This document shows positions 11,469 to 24,585 of a DNA stretch of 64,000 bases, piece after piece. The notes below the pieces were generated by a model. The model had not been told where the DNA came from. It searched no databases and worked only from the letters and a program-made list of their open reading frames with translations. Source of the DNA: Polytolypa hystricis UAMH7299 (taxonomy: Eukaryota > Ascomycota > Eurotiomycetes > Onygenales); contig PDNA01000028.1 in assembly GCA_002573605.1 (NCBI GenBank), positions 62,001-126,000 on the forward strand. Reading direction: 5' to 3'. Every line of letters starts with the position of its first letter. The stretch's first letter is position 1. A program made the position numbers and the translations under genes.

Positions 11469-12545
11469 ACCCCCCATTTCAAACAAGAACAACCTAAACT
11501 AGGGGAACTCCCCCCAGGTAATACTCAGCAAGGAGTCGCGCTACACAGAACACATTTTCTTTTCTCCAAAAACACTTTTTGATACCCCCTTCCTTTTTAT
11601 GTGAGATTGCCGCCGCCACCGGTGTGCGTACAGGAGATGAGCTTGGAATATTTGTTTTTTTCTTTGGATACCGTGATATCTTTTTATTTTCCAACTTCTA
11701 ACCTCCTGAAAACACCATATTATAATGCCACTTATACAGCTCTATTTCTCCACCTTGAGCATGTGTATGCATGGTCTCCCACCATGTTTATGTCATGTCA
11801 TGTCATTGTTATTTGTCATGTCCTTAATGGCCTCATCATGGGCTTGAAGTGATGGGGTGGTGTCCTGTTGATTCTCTATACTCTTTATATCCCTACCTTT
11901 TTTTTTTTGAACTAGTGACTTTGATCTAAGCCTTAATATTCGCTCGCTTTATATATACCCCAGGCTGATATTGTTTTTGGCATATACAGCTTATGCTGTT
12001 ATTCTTGGCTTGTTGATCCCTTCTCTTTTTTTTGTGGACTATGAGCTGCATTCTTTACAGCCTATGTGACACGATTTCTCGGCACATATGTGTCTGGGAA
12101 TACCTACATCTGAGTTTTTATCTTTGAAAATATGAAACTGCTGATGCTGTGTTCAATATACATCATACAATTCTTTTTCAATTCTCTCCGAACCCTGCAA
12201 TGATGAGGGGAAAAATCATTTCACCCCTGGTGTAGTTCCAAATACTGTATTGAATCTCCGCGCTCGAGGATCTGGGCCATGGATAAAGGGGGAATTTTAT
12301 CTAGGTAGTGGTGTTTGGTAAACAGTATGGGTATATATTGCTATCTATCTAATCTACTCTTCAAAAAAAAAGTTCCAAATCTCTACAACTCAAAGGTAAT
12401 AAATAATAATAACAAAAGGTTATCAACTCCTTCATAAGAATACTCAGGTCCTATTCTTCCGCCCCTTCCGCCAGTATTCGCTGTATGAAATCCCCGTTTT
12501 CCCCTAGCAAACCAAATTTCCGCGCCCAATTTGATCAACAACCTA
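11469..12545. other. Intergenic between the MARVEL gene and tRNA-Arg
   Basis: This is the 3' flank of the MARVEL gene. It is AT-rich with T-runs (11900, 12030) and an A-run at 12363. TCATGTCATGTCATTG near 11792 is a small direct repeat. No gene is seen. Confidence 0.6.
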
Positions 12546-12631
12546 GCCCTGCTGGCGCAATGGTAGCGCGTTAGACTTCTACTTTCTGTTCTGGGATCTA
12601 AAGGTTGTGGGTTCGACCCCCACGTAGGGTA
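12546..12631 (+). tRNA. tRNA-Arg (anticodon TCT) with intron
   Basis: The acceptor stem GCCCTGC pairs with GTAGGGT (two G-U pairs). The D arm is GCGC-AATGGTA-GCGC. The anticodon stem TTAGA pairs with TCTAA, and the T arm is GTGGG-TTCGACC-CCCAC. The anticodon loop begins CTTCTA, which places TCT at positions 34-36 after U33. About 14 extra bases after position 37 form an intron at the usual eukaryotic site. The mature length is then about 72 nt plus CCA. A T-run (TTTTTTT) follows within 20 bases, consistent with RNA polymerase III termination. Confidence 0.9.
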
Positions 12632-14454
12632 CTTAAATTCTCCTTTTTTTGTGTTTCTTTTTCTATGATTGGAGCTTTTATCCGCACCTCCATTTTTCTC
12701 TTCTTCTTTGAATGGGCTGCTCGAGTGTTACCAGTACTTGCCACAATGTTTTTTTCCCATCCACATCAGCAATATAAATTTGATATCATGTGACATCTAT
12801 CTTAGGTACCTAATAGACCTCGATCCAACTCATCCGTGTTTTCAGTCATGATCCATATTACTACACAAGGTTTTGAACTCTTTATTTGATAATTGAAACC
12901 ACCTGGACCTATAAAACCAACTTGCCTTGATTTTTGTTTCCTTTCTTTTCGATTAGTACGGAGATGGGAATGTGGAACATCTTGTGTCCACTGCATTTGA
13001 CACTATAATCATACCCTCATTTTATCTGCACTGTCTTCAACATGGCTTTTGTTATAGGCGGGTTCCTCGGCCAGACAGATTACCAGACCCAAAACTATGC
13101 TGGCAATATAACTACCAGCGCCCCAGGAATACCTTTGGGATTTACTCTTCAGTTACTCCCTCAAACTATGAGACCAGGCCCTCTACATCGCCTAATGTTG
13201 CACATTCAAACTACCAACGCCAGGCGCTCCTCTCCACACCTGTACCCATGTCTGTTGCCGGTAACTGCCCTCTCCTGACAACACTCGGCCAATTCATGTT
13301 CCAGAGAATCTGGAATGGGAATACTGTGCTTCAGACTCCGCCTCTGGCTTCGCCTGGACTGTTTTGAACATCTAATTCGGGGTTCGGAGGGCTTAGTTGG
13401 GTGGGTGGCACTCCTCGATTTCCATGTTGCCTGGGGATTGGACTTGGAAGATCACTCCACCTGGCGTGACCAGTAAGCTTTAGCTTGCTACTATCTAGCA
13501 GCGGAACTGGATAATAAGAATTTTCGTTATAGTTCCCGAGGCTACATCTACGCCTACGCTGCTAGAGATCAATTTCGTTTGGCCCGGACCACCTGCTAGC
13601 CCTTTGATTGCTCCAAATGCCGTGACACCAACGCAATCAGACTTTCAGAATGTATGTCCAGCGCGGATATATTCCGCCTGTTTCTGTCTGGCTGGGACGA
13701 GATTCCATCTACCCCAGCAAATGTTTACACCTGGTATTTACACCTAGCATTTGAATCGGTCAATGGGCACCATCTGGCAGCTTGGCCAGGTTATAAACCC
13801 TAATACAGCTGGTACGAGATTATTGCAGTATACAATAGCCAGCAGTTGGCTATCATACGTGAATAGTTAATATGGAGAACAATTTCAGCTTCAACAACGT
13901 TCATAAAGACGTTATTCGGGATCGTGAACTGCTATGACCTGGTAGGACCTGCCCAGCTTGGCATGGCCATCATCCAGTCCTCTGGCGGAACCGAATACTT
14001 CGGCTCTCTGTGGATATTCTGCGGCCCGTTTGGATATTTCTTGCCTGGGTCACTCATTGGTTGGATGCAGTATCCGAACTGCAACCCATTTTCCATACGA
14101 GGTGCTCCCAATTTACCCCAAACTGACCCGACGCAACTCACTGCCCGAAAGCTACCCCTAACATACCTGCGAACAGAACAAAAGACCGTTTGACTTACGA
14201 AGCTGCCCAAATTGATACTGTTCCCTTCAAATATGTCAGATACTACCATACAGTCTTCCTTGCTTTGTGTGTAGTTCCTAAATTATGAGTCTCGAGTTAA
14301 TGTTTTCTTGACAGAGCTTAATCCCTCTGTCCCACTCCAACACATAGGTGTCACAATTATTGGAGTCCTACCTACCTTGATCTGTGAGCCTGCAGTTCTA
14401 CCAGTTGCCGTCGACCCTCTAGCCCCCAAGAACATCAATAACCGGAAATACCAG
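12632..14454. other. Unassigned stretch with coding-like fragments
   Basis: No gene model can be supported. Readable but unconnected pieces occur: a frame from ATG 13042 (MAFVIGGFLGQTDYQTQ), a proline-rich frame around 13533-13735, and a frame from about 13927 with SSGGTEYFGSLWIFCGPFG. All lie on the plus strand and could belong, with the frame at 14455, to one decayed or many-exon gene of unknown family. Confidence 0.35.
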
Positions 14455-15084
14455 ATGACAAAATTGAGGCAACAGATACACTCGTCGGCTCTGCAGACTG
14501 TTAGACTGTCACAGCCTTATCTGGAGTCCCCGAACACACGCAGCCCATTCCACACTGAAATCACCAATTATGAGGATCCTCGCGGTGCCGCTAATACATT
14601 CCGTCAGCATAGTTCAAGCCTAGTACATGTCAATCTAGCCCATGACTTTGTTGGCCCTAGCCATCTGGGTGACGAATGCATTCGGATACCATACCACATC
14701 CTCTTCCGCAGGAATCCCCTGGCCGTCCGCGTTTTCACGGGCGCTGGAATGGAGACTAACCCGAAAACCCTTCCACAGCTCATGTTAGACATCTCCAACC
14801 TCCTAGACGACCACATCAACAACCACCCACTCCATCACGCCGGGACCAAGAATATCGCCCCGCTCCCCAAAAGATTCGAAACCACATCACGATGGAAACT
14901 AGGAAACCGTGTCTCGATCCATATCGACCAACTCGACAATTCCCACGGCGTACGCATTCCAGAGGTACAGGATCGCGATGTTCTAGTGCCTACACATTTG
15001 GGTCGCGAAGACGATAACACGTTTGAATTCGCAGCTACCCCCAAAAAAGGGAGAGACGGTTGTGAGGATGAGCGTAGTGCATAA
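14455..15084 (+). CDS. Unrecognised open frame, possibly the 3' exon of a decayed gene
   Basis: A 209-residue open frame from the first in-frame ATG at 14455; the frame is open further 5' to about 14300, so an upstream exon is possible. The translation (for example GAANTFRQHSSS, NPKTLPQLMLDIS, and a charged tail KKGRDGCEDERS) has normal protein-like composition, but I recognise no domain, signal peptide or membrane segment. It stops at TAA just before a purine-rich non-coding stretch. It could be a chance frame. Confidence 0.2.
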   Translation: MTKLRQQIHSSALQTVRLSQPYLESPNTRSPFHTEITNYEDPRGAANTFRQHSSSLVHVNLAHDFVGPSHLGDECIRIPYHILFRRNPLAVRVFTGAGMETNPKTLPQLMLDISNLLDDHINNHPLHHAGTKNIAPLPKRFETTSRWKLGNRVSIHIDQLDNSHGVRIPEVQDRDVLVPTHLGREDDNTFEFAATPKKGRDGCEDERSA

Positions 15085-16445
15085 GGAGAAATTGAATGTT
15101 AGTGCACTGGAGGTGCCGGTTAGTGTTACATCTTGAAGGGTGTGTGTGTGCGTGATTTGAAACTCCATTTCTTTTCTGTTTTGAGGAGTTGGGGGGCTTT
15201 TTTTTTTTTTGCAGATTGCAGATTGCAGATTGAGTGAGTTGAGCGAAGTAGGTTAACATGGAGGATGGGTGTTAAAAAGTGCTTCTATGGTGAAATCTCC
15301 CGTTCTTTATGTTTCAAGGTTGATTAGTTGGGGGAAAGAAAAGTTGGAAAAGAAAGGGGGTGTTATTGCACATAGCCAGTCAAACCCCTGAACCCCTTTT
15401 CGCCTCTGGAACCTTAAGTTAACCTCACCTGTTTGTTCCCTCTTGCTTAGCTTTGCTATGAAATCTATTAGTTCGCAGACCCCTCTTTGGCATCAAGAAT
15501 ATAGAGGGGAAAAAAGAAAGACAGATAGAGTTTATTTAGCAGAATTTGTTTATTATTCAATTATCTAACTAGATACATAATTGCTGTTTCTTATAACCAG
15601 CTTGCTACACTAATATTTTCTCTCTCTCTCACACTTTTTTTTCTATTCAATTATAGTTTCTGAGTTGCAAAAAGTAGAGTAAAATAACAATATAGTTATA
15701 TAATAGTTAGGTTCAAATTTCCTCGCCCTCTTCCTTCCCTTGAAGTGACAAAAACAAAAGACACACATAGTTGATGAGATGGATAGATAAGATATGATAT
15801 AGTACTGCTTATTCAAACAAAAAAAAGTTATTCTTGAACAGGGAGTATGTGTGCCCTTTTCCCACACAAAAGAAAGAAGGGGAAAAAAACAAAAGAGAGA
15901 GAGAAAGAGAAAGAGAAAGATCAAGTTAGAGGAGAAATCTGTATACAAAAAAGAGAAGAAAAAAGTTAGAAAAGAAAGATAGAAAATAAAAACAAAACAG
16001 TTAAGAAAAGCTTCGCTTGCGCTTCCATGGATTTGGATTTGTTGGCTTGTATTATAAAAATATCAAAAAAAGAAAAGAAAAAAAGTACAAGAAATGAAAG
16101 AGAGAAAAAAGAAGAAAAGAATCGCCTGTCAAATTGCAAAATAGAAATTAAAGTGCCGCCTAATTAAATTAGCTGATCCCCCTGTTCTCCACTGACTCTG
16201 TCTGCCCTATATTATATCCTATATATTCCATAGAGGACGAATCGTGTTATATTCGTTGCGCTGGGGAGACCGGGTGCGTCATATCAAATTGTTTTAAAAA
16301 GAGAGAGAGAAATCAATTTATGATTTCGAAGCCAGGAAATCCGCAGCCTATACACACACACACAAAATGAGACTTTATTAGCCCAATTGTCCCCTACCTA
16401 AGCCATCCCCTAAACAAACAAAAAAAGGTGTGTATTAAATTCATT
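15085..16445. other. Intergenic, low-complexity 3' flank of EDE1
   Basis: No gene. The region is AT-rich with purine tracts (AAAGAGAGAGAGAAAGAG near 15892) and a triple GCAGATT repeat at about 15212-15231. The part nearest 16445 should hold the EDE1 3' UTR and poly(A) signals. Confidence 0.6.
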
Positions 16446-19400
16446 TTAACCCACCTTATCAATATTATAATCAAACTTCTCCAATGTCGCCAACGACTCG
16501 TCACGCGCATACCCCATCGCCGTCAGCCGCTGCAGGATTAAATCGTCCTCTCCTGTGTCTGCGTTCAGAGCCCAGCCGGGTGGTCGAGGACCGCCGCCGG
16601 AAATCTCCTGCTGTCCCTGGCTGGCAGGCGGTTGCGGGAAGGCAGCAGCGTTGGTCGGTGGTTGAGCGGCGTCTGATGCCGGTGCGGCGCCGGCAGCTTT
16701 GCCCGTGCTGTCGAGAACGGAGAATAATGCATCCCAATCATGGCTCGTTTGGCCTGGCGGCGGAGGCGCAGACGACTGGGCTTTCTCCGCTGTCGCATTG
16801 GCGTCAAAAGAGAAGAAATCTGCATTTCCCGCCGTATTATCACCGTTTCCCTGAGCCACACCAGGTGTAGCTACTGTACTACTAGCCCTCGCCGCGGTCG
16901 CCGAGGGCGCAACGGGCGGCTCGAACGAGATATCAAAATTCGACGCGTCCTTATTAAACGGCGACTCAAAGTCATCTTCCGTATCCTGGCCGTCGCTGTC
17001 GTCATCTTCAGCCTCTTTAGCTGGAGCGAGATCTAGACCGGCAAACGCGGCGTCGAAGTCTGGCGCAGAGGCATTCCTAGGTGTAGCAGTAGTGCCTCTG
17101 CTAGTGGAGGCGGCGGGCGGAGGCAGGTCTGTGAGTTCGCGGTGCGGGACGCCGCCGATTATAGGTGCGCCGGTGGCTGATTCGATGGAATGTGGGTGTT
17201 CAAGTGGGGACGTTGGGTCCGCGCGCCCCGGTAATAGGCCGTTGAATTCAGGCGGGGTAGCAGCAGGAGATTTATTCGAGGCATCACGCTCGTATTTTGG
17301 CGGGGAAGGTGAAGCATCGGGCCCAGGGAGAGGGGTGTTGGAGTGGCCTGTCTCGCTGGCTGTTGGGAATGTTGGGAACGGGGAGATTTTGGACTCGCTC
17401 GCTGGACCCTGCGACTCGTTTCGTGGTGGAGATGCGGGTGAGAAGTCATCGTCGAACCCGACTGGTCCCTCGCTGTCGGTGCTACTGTCATCGTCATCGA
17501 GTTCGTGGATGGGTGGGAACTCGCCCGACTCCGCACCAGTATGCGCGCCATTGGATTTAGGGAAGGGGTCCTCCGACTTCTTGGTCCTCATAGCTGCGAA
17601 AGCTTCCTCGAAGTCATTCGCCTTTTGTGATTGGGATCGCGCATGTGCGCGCCCACCGAATAGCTCGTCGAAACTAAGCTCCTTCTTTGCCTGTTCATCA
17701 GATGCCGTGGGAGTTGCTACCTCAGAAGAAGTGTCTTTGGATGGTTCTGCTTCTGCCGTACCCTGCTGCTCGGCAAAGGGGGATTCATCTTCAGCAGGAG
17801 CAGCAGCAGCAGCAGCAGCAGAAGTCTCAGAACTGAGAGGGGCGCCAAATCGACTTGTTGGCGGCGATGGTTTATTAGACGACCCTGTTTCGTCCTGGTG
17901 GCCCTCAATAGGTAGAGCACTAGGCGTAAGTTGTCTCGACAATGGTGGAGGAGGGGCCTCCGCAGGGTGGTCGAACGGTGAGGCAGTTGGTGTTGGGCCT
18001 GCTGACTCTTTGAGTGTCGTCGTTGGCTGTTGCGGCTGGGGCGAGACTACGAATGTATCGGCGGTGCTTACTTGAGCTGGAGACTCGGTTCTAAACGACG
18101 TTTGAGGCGGAGGGGTCGAAGTGGAGGGAACAGGAAACGACGGGCCAAACATGGAATCAAACATGCTCTGCGCATCTTTCTGTGTATCCTGAGCGGGCGC
18201 TGATGATGCAGGAGAAAGTGCCTGGTCAGAGAAGCCAGTAGTGGTCCGCCTGAAGAACGGATTCTGACTTGTCGTCGACGCTGCTGGGCTCGTAACCGCG
18301 GGTGGGCTGGTAACCGCAGGTGGGGGGCTAGCAGCCGGAGGCGGCGACTGTGCCAATCCTCGCTGTAAATCTTCCACCTCCTTGTTCGCAGTGTCGATTT
18401 CGCCCTGCACGCGATCACGCTCTGTCTCAACGGTGGCCAGCTGCTTCTTATTAATAGCCACTAGGCCCTTTTGCTGGCGTGCTTCTGACCGTACTTTCTC
18501 TAGCTGCGGCTTCAACTGGCTAACTTGCGCATTGGCCAGGCGTATCTTTTCCTTTAGGTTAGTATTCTCCTGCTGATCGGCCTGCAGCGCCGCCGACACC
18601 TGATTAAACTGGTTTTGCAAATCCTGCCGACTCCCTTCAATAAGCGCATATTCCTGCTGTAACTTTTTCGTCTCTGCCCGCGACGCAGTCAGCTGTTCCT
18701 CTAGGGCTTTGAAATCCTTCACCTCCTTTTCATACATTGCCCTCGCCTGCGCAAGCCTGGTCTCGAAATCTCGCTTCTGCTGGCTATTCTGCCCTAGTTC
18801 CACGTCTGCGGCTCCGCGCTTCTCTTGCACGGCCTGCATCTCTTTGGACAGATTGCCAATTTGGTTAGAGAGATTTGCTAGATCGCTGGTCTCCTGCGTG
18901 AGTTTCTTGCTCTCCTCGGGATCCGCGTCGCCGAGGAGGTCGTCTGATGGCTGCGGAGGTGGTGATCGCGGCTGAGCAGCGGCCGAGAGGCCCGTTGTGT
19001 GAGGAGTAAGGCTCTGACCAAAGGAGGACGAGGGGACAAACGGCTTGAAAGTTGGCGCGGGCGGTACTCGTGCCGTTGGTGATGAAGGGACTTGGAAGGG
19101 CGCATTTGAGCCACCAGTCGATTGAGGTACCTGAGCAGGTGCAGCAGGTGCAGGGCCAAACACATCTAGGCCAAACAAATCTTCAGAAGCAGACCGTGGT
19201 GCCGGCGCAGCTCCAGGCTGTGCAATTGGGCGCGGAGGCGGTACAGCTTGCCGTCGCATGGTGGGCGGAATCAACGCTGGAGCAAGCACCTGGGGAAGGG
19301 GTTCCCTCGTCGTCCGCTGCTGTCGAACCAAGTACATGGCAACAGCGAATTCTTCCTTGCTCAGCTGGCCATCCGAATCAATATCCGCCAGATCCCAAAT

Positions 19401-20811
19401 CTGCGCCAACGTTTCTTCCGGTAATTGTGCATTGGTGAAGAACTCAACTGCGAGATCACCCGTAATGTATCCAAGATTCTGCTTATCAACTGTGGTGAAG
19501 ACGGTATCGAAATGTGTTTTCTCTTGGGGTGTGATCAGCCAGTCTGAGCCTGTGGATTGTGCTGAAAGAGACGCAAATGCCGGCGGCCGGTTAAGCGGGC
19601 TTTGTGTTCGGGAAGGGCCTGAACCGGTGAATTGCTTGGGAATCGCGGGCACGGGTGGTACATCTGAAGATCGCGAACTGGTCGAGGTCCTTGTGCCTGC
19701 TCCTTTTCTAGCGGCTGCTTCATACAGACCAGGTGGTAAAGTTTGCGGGACGCCCTTCATCGTGCCCGTTCGATACACACTCAGTAAGTGCATCGCGATT
19801 ATAAACTCTGTCGAATCTAGAGCGCCCCGCTGCTTGGTATCCGCCAAATTCCATATCCTGCCTAGAACCTCATTTGGCAGTTGTGCGCGCTCGAATATCT
19901 GTTTCGCCTTGTCACCTACATTGTGTCAAGAAAGTGTCAGCGTTCCCAGCCAAGCCTAAAAGACTGCGAGCGATGAATGATGTACTCACCAGGGAGAAGT
20001 CCATTCTGATTCTCTGACCTCGAAAACAAGGTCGAGAATTTTGTAGCATCCTCCGGGCTCAACGGCGGGATCCTGATGGGTGGCTGATTCGGTGGAGGAC
20101 TAGCAGCCACAGGCGGAGGCGAAGATGGGGGTCCAGGGTCGGTCGTTATGCCGATGAATTTTGGCAACGGACCAGCTGCACATGTGGAGAGCACATAACA
20201 TAAGTATACTAGTCCACCAAACCAAGAAGGAAAGAAAAGGGGGCTATATTCCGCAACTTACGCTGCAACGCCAATTCCTCCGTCGGCGCGCGACCGGCTT
20301 GCGCGTGGCCAATCAATCTCAACACGACGCCAAAACCCGAGGGCGTCAAAAGCCCGCGATTCTGTGTATCCGCAATCTGCCATATCTGTACACACAAGCC
20401 ATTTGCTTAGTCCCGCAACGTGTCTAAAATCTCCCCCGTCCGCTCAATTCATCTGCCAAGGGGTCTGCGCAGAAGAACTACACAGTGCGTGCGTAGGATG
20501 GAATGTAACTTACCAATCCAAGCGTATCCGAGGGGAGATTCGTCTTCTCGAAGAACGACACCGCCACCTCGCCCGTCACGACGCCTAGGCCATCCTTATC
20601 CGCAGACTGGAACAGCTGATAAAACGCTCTTTTCTCCTCCGGCGTCAGATTGAGGTTCGGATGTACTGCTTTAGCACACATAAAGATGTTAGCAATGCCT
20701 TGCTGGTTTGATTGCTATTGCGACACTTTGTACTCATTCCCCCTCGTTCGCGGAGGTATGCGGATATATATACGGAGGCCGGAATATGAGGTACTCACCT
20801 GCTTCGGCCAT
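16446..20811 (-). CDS. EDE1: Ede1-type EH-domain endocytic scaffold protein
   Basis: Five exons in transcription order: 20811-20799 (13 nt), 20665-20514, 20385-20262, 20175-19990 and 19915-16446. They give 1314 residues with all junctions in phase. Three EH domains are visible: about 10-96 (from LTPEEKRAFYQLF), about 137-230 (from LSPEDATKFSTLF) and about 280-375 (from ITPQEKTHFDTVF, with the EF-hand-like DIDSDGQLSKEEF). A long coiled coil follows at about 490-680 (LANLSNQIGNLSKEM onwards). Next is a long Pro/Ser/Ala-rich disordered region with an alanine run encoded by tandem GCT codons (plus-strand AGC run near 17800), and a C-terminal UBA domain (LQRLTAMGYARDESLATLEKF). Ede1 is an early-arriving scaffold of clathrin-mediated endocytosis; EH domains bind NPF motifs and UBA binds ubiquitin. 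CCAAT at 21130 lies in the promoter region. The 13-nt first exon is unusually short. Confidence 0.93.
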
Positions 20812-21663
20812 GGCGTGCAACGCGCCGTTCAATCAGCTAGCCAGAGCGGTAACCGGATGTATCGTGTGGATGTGCTTTGCTCCAAGGTATAGGTAAAAAC
20901 GTAAGCCCCTTCTTCTCCCAAGTCAGGCTAGATAGGACACAGCCGGCATCAAACAAGCTACAGGCACGGACAATCAAGTGGTATGTGTAGCTTCTGTGGG
21001 AACGTGGATAGATGTCGTAGAGGAGGGAGATGAGGGATATAGAGGCAGAGCCGGCTGGAGTATGGCTATGATGATGGGGATATTTACTGACAAGTACGAG
21101 AGGAGGTTAAAGGAGTCGCCCCGGCCCAGCCAATCACAACACGAAGTGCGGCCTTTCGGGGATGAGCTAGCCCGGATCATCTATTGGTCCGGACACGCTG
21201 AGGTAAGCAGCCATTACGTATGTCATTCTTGGCTTGAGAAGGGATACTATACTCATCATACTATGAACAATAACAACAACAACACGGAATTAAACTGATT
21301 ATAATGACTATGAAGGTGAAGATGTTTTGGGAGAGCTAGCCACCAATTGAAACAAAGGAAAAGGGAAAGGGGGACAACGTTTGCAAAGGGCTGACAGGCG
21401 GCGTTTGATTCTCCTTGCTGGACACACACCCGCTGAGATACGTTATATGACTTTGACTTTGAGTCTATTGGGCCGCCCCTTCAGTCTATCGTGATCCCCA
21501 CTAAGATATTCACCCCAGGAGCAATGATAGGAAGAACCCGGGGTAGTCGCCAATCAAAAAAAAAGAAAAAAAAGGCAAGGTATCACGAGTTTGTGTTTGT
21601 CCATGGGAGTACAATCCTTTCGACTCATCAAAATGGAAACACAAAGAAAAACATATTCCCACT
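20812..21663. other. EDE1 promoter and alpha-tubulin 3' flank
   Basis: No gene is seen. A CCAAT pentamer at 21130-21134 lies about 320 bp upstream of the EDE1 start. (AAC)n-like sequence occurs near 21273. Confidence 0.55.
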
Positions 21664-23506
21664 CTAATACTCGGCCTCGGGCTCCTCCTCCTCGATCGAG
21701 TCGCTGGCCACTTCCTCGTAATCACGCTCAAGCGCAGCGAGATCCTCACGGGCTTCAGAGAACTCGCCTTCCTCCATACCCTCGCCAACATACCAGTGCA
21801 CGAACGCACGCTTGGAGTACATAAGATCGAACTTGTGCGAGAGCGCAGACCAGGCCTCGGCGATGGCGGTCGTGTTGGAAAGCATGCAGCTGCAAACTGT
21901 TAGTAAATTTGTCAAAGAGGCAGATAATATTGTGGGACGACTTACACGCCGCGGTTGACCTTGGCGAGGTCTCCGTTGGGCACCATCATAGGAGGCTGGT
22001 AGCAGATACCAATCTTGAAGCCGGTAGGACACCAGTCCACGAACTGGATAGTGCGCTTGGTCTTGAGCGTGGCCACGGAGCTATGTACGTCCTGGGGGAC
22101 AACATCTCCGCGGTACAGTAGACATGTGGCCATGTACTTGCCGTTGCGGGGATCGCACTTGACCATCTGGTTGTTGGGCTCGAAGCAGGACATGGTGATC
22201 TCCTGGACAGAGTTGGATTCGTGAGAAGCCTTGGCAGCGGAAACAACGGGCGCGTAGGAGACGAGAGGGAAGTGGATGCGGGGGTAGGGGACAAGGTTAG
22301 TCTGGAATTCGTTCAGATCGACGTTCAGGGAACCGTCGAAACGGAGGGAAGCAGTGATCGAGGAGACAACTGTTTGGATGATTTCGTTAGTCAGGATCAG
22401 TAAGTAACGGATAAAATATCCACACTAACCTTGAGCAATAAGGCGGTTGAGGTTCTCGTAGCTGGGTCTCTCAATGCCCAAGTTGCGACGGCAAATGTCA
22501 TAGATGGCCTCATTGTCGACCATGAAGCTGCAGTCAGAGTGCTCCAGGGTAGTATGCGTGGTGAGGATGGAGTTGTATGGCTCAACAACGGAGGTGGCGT
22601 TCTGGGGGGCAGGATACACGCAGAACTCGAGCTTGCACTTCTTGCCGTAGTCCATGGACAGTCTCTCCATGAGGAGAGCACCGAAACCAGAACCGGTACC
22701 ACCACCGAAGGAGTGGAAGACGAGGAAGCCCTGGAGACCAGCGCAGTTGTCGGCAACACGACGGATCTTGTCGAGGACTTGGTCGATCATCTCCTTGCCA
22801 ACGGTGTAGTGACCACGGGCATAGTTGTTCGAAGCATCTTCCTTGCCAGTGATCATCTGCTCCGGGTGGAAAAGGCTGCGGTAAGGGCCAGTTCGGACCT
22901 CGTCGACGACATTAGGCTCGAGATCGCAGTAGATAGTTCGAGGGACATATTTGCCCTGGCCTAGGTTGAAAGAGTGGTGTTATTATCAAAGCAGTTACGA
23001 TGGGACAGGAGTATGGTAGCATACCGGTTTCGGAGAAGAAGGTGCTGAAGCCTTGATCGTAATCAGCAGCGTTTTTCTGCTCCTCATTCAAATATCCGTC
23101 TGGCTGTGTAAAGAAAACGCGTTGTATTAGCTTCAGTTTGCCCCCCAAGACGGGAAAATCACGGTGGCAATATGGTGGAATGCCATCAGCATCAACAGAT
23201 CCCACATACCTGAATGCCATGCTCAAGACAGTAAAGCTATCAAATCCACGTATTATGTCAGTCGAGTTTTGCCAACTTCCGGAGTATTTATGCGGGCATG
23301 CATATAATGAGATAAAAGAGATAAAAGAGCGGTGGGAGCGCGGGGGAGTGAAAGGGGCCTGTACCTCCCAGCAGGAGTTTGCGATCTGGCAACCCGCCTG
23401 GCCGACTGTTTACGAAGTTGTCAGCAGACGTTCGTTACTCGCGATTAGATTAATAGATCACAGCAGGAAGAGACCACATACCGTTCAAACTGATCACTTC
23501 TCTCAT
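21664..23506 (-). CDS. tubA: Alpha-tubulin
   Basis: Seven exons in transcription order: 23506-23482, 23405-23365, 23236-23210 (27 nt), 23103-23025, 22960-22430, 22369-21946 and 21889-21664. They give 450 residues, the usual alpha-tubulin length. The N terminus is MREVISLNVGQAGCQIAN. The tubulin GTP signature GGGTGSG, the N-site region RTIYCDLEPN, and alpha-type SVQEITMSCFEPNNQMVKCD are all present. The acidic C-terminal tail ends in EPEAEY, with the terminal tyrosine typical of alpha-tubulin. Alpha-tubulin pairs with beta-tubulin to build microtubules. Fungi often have two alpha genes; which paralogue this is cannot be decided here, so the symbol is tentative. The many small 5' exons are typical of fungal tubulin genes. 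Confidence 0.96.
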
Positions 23507-24585
23507 GGTTGTGTAAAGGGCTCAAAAAAGGACAAAAAAAAAGGTATCGTCAAAATCGTTTGCTCGAACTCGAGGGAAATCTCCGCTAAGCTGCTAATCT
23601 GCTAAGGAAGCCCGTCAGTCCAGTTAATAGTTAATAACGTGTAGTAGGATGAGAGATGGCACAAACCAAAGAAAGATGGAAGCGTTGAATGAAGCTGATG
23701 ATGGATGGAGCTTGGACGCAGCACACACTGTTTTTTTGAAGATGGGGCGTTTCTGTCCTGTTCTGTTCGGGTACCCAACAAGTGCCAATGCTTGCCAATG
23801 CTTGCCCCATGCCCGACGCTCTGGCGTGGTGTATCAACAATACGCGAACCACATGCAGCGCAGACAGCGTGGGTTGTCCTGCAGGCAGCCAATCAGCCCT
23901 ATTGTTTTGATACCAGGACGAGGGTCGCGTCCATCCGCTGCTCTGTTATTGTTTTGACTATGCCTGTTTAGGCCAGGAACTGCTGTCAAATACAATAGCC
24001 CCTGTGTATGGCGCGTATTACCGTACCGCTCCCCCGACAGTTACAGTCACAATTGACCAATCAGTAATCAGTACGGTAACTCTAATCAAACCTTAGCGCT
24101 GATTGGCTGGAACGTGTTCCGCCACGCCATTGAAGGGTCACGTGGATTTTGCTGACCTCATCGCTGCTTCGACAACAGCCAACCGACTCTCTCTACATAT
24201 ATCCATATCACAATGAAATGCTTCGGTTCTATGGGAACGATACTTATTGCTTAATAGCTATGTCTGTCTGATGGTATGTATATGCCTCTCACTGTTTCAA
24301 ATTTGCAATGCATGCATATATACCAATGGTATAATTTCAAGCTGGCATATTTCCCTTCCACCCCTATTCTTACCTGGGGCCCACCTATCTACCCCTTTCT
24401 ACTATGCCAGATGCTAACACCATTTCCGCAGTCCAAAATACATGCGCAGGATTTCTTACTTCTTGCATCCAATCTCTACATACCTTCATATATAATACGG
24501 GTGAAATCTCTTCCCCATCTCTTCCCTGGGAAAACCAACCTCCCCTCGCACGCAAGCGCGGAAGCAACATCCTCATTCTCCCGCC
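23507..24585. promoter_or_regulatory. Divergent intergenic region of alpha-tubulin and PGA1-like gene, with CCAAT boxes
   Basis: The two flanking genes point away from each other. CCAAT pentamers occur at 23889-23893 and 24057-24061, and an ATTGG at 24102-24106. They are candidate sites for the CCAAT-binding (Hap/AnCF) complex. There is no coding signal. The repeated CAATGCTTGC at about 23788-23804 is a small tandem duplication. Confidence 0.5.

Noticed and set aside
17092..18075. Long plus-strand open frame opposite EDE1
   Set aside because: It is the antisense of the low-complexity Pro/Ser/Ala region of EDE1; its Gly/Ser-rich composition is a mirror effect and it has no motif.
22431..22964. 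Plus-strand open frame opposite alpha-tubulin
   Set aside because: It is a mirror of exon 5 of tubulin, with no independent start context or domain.
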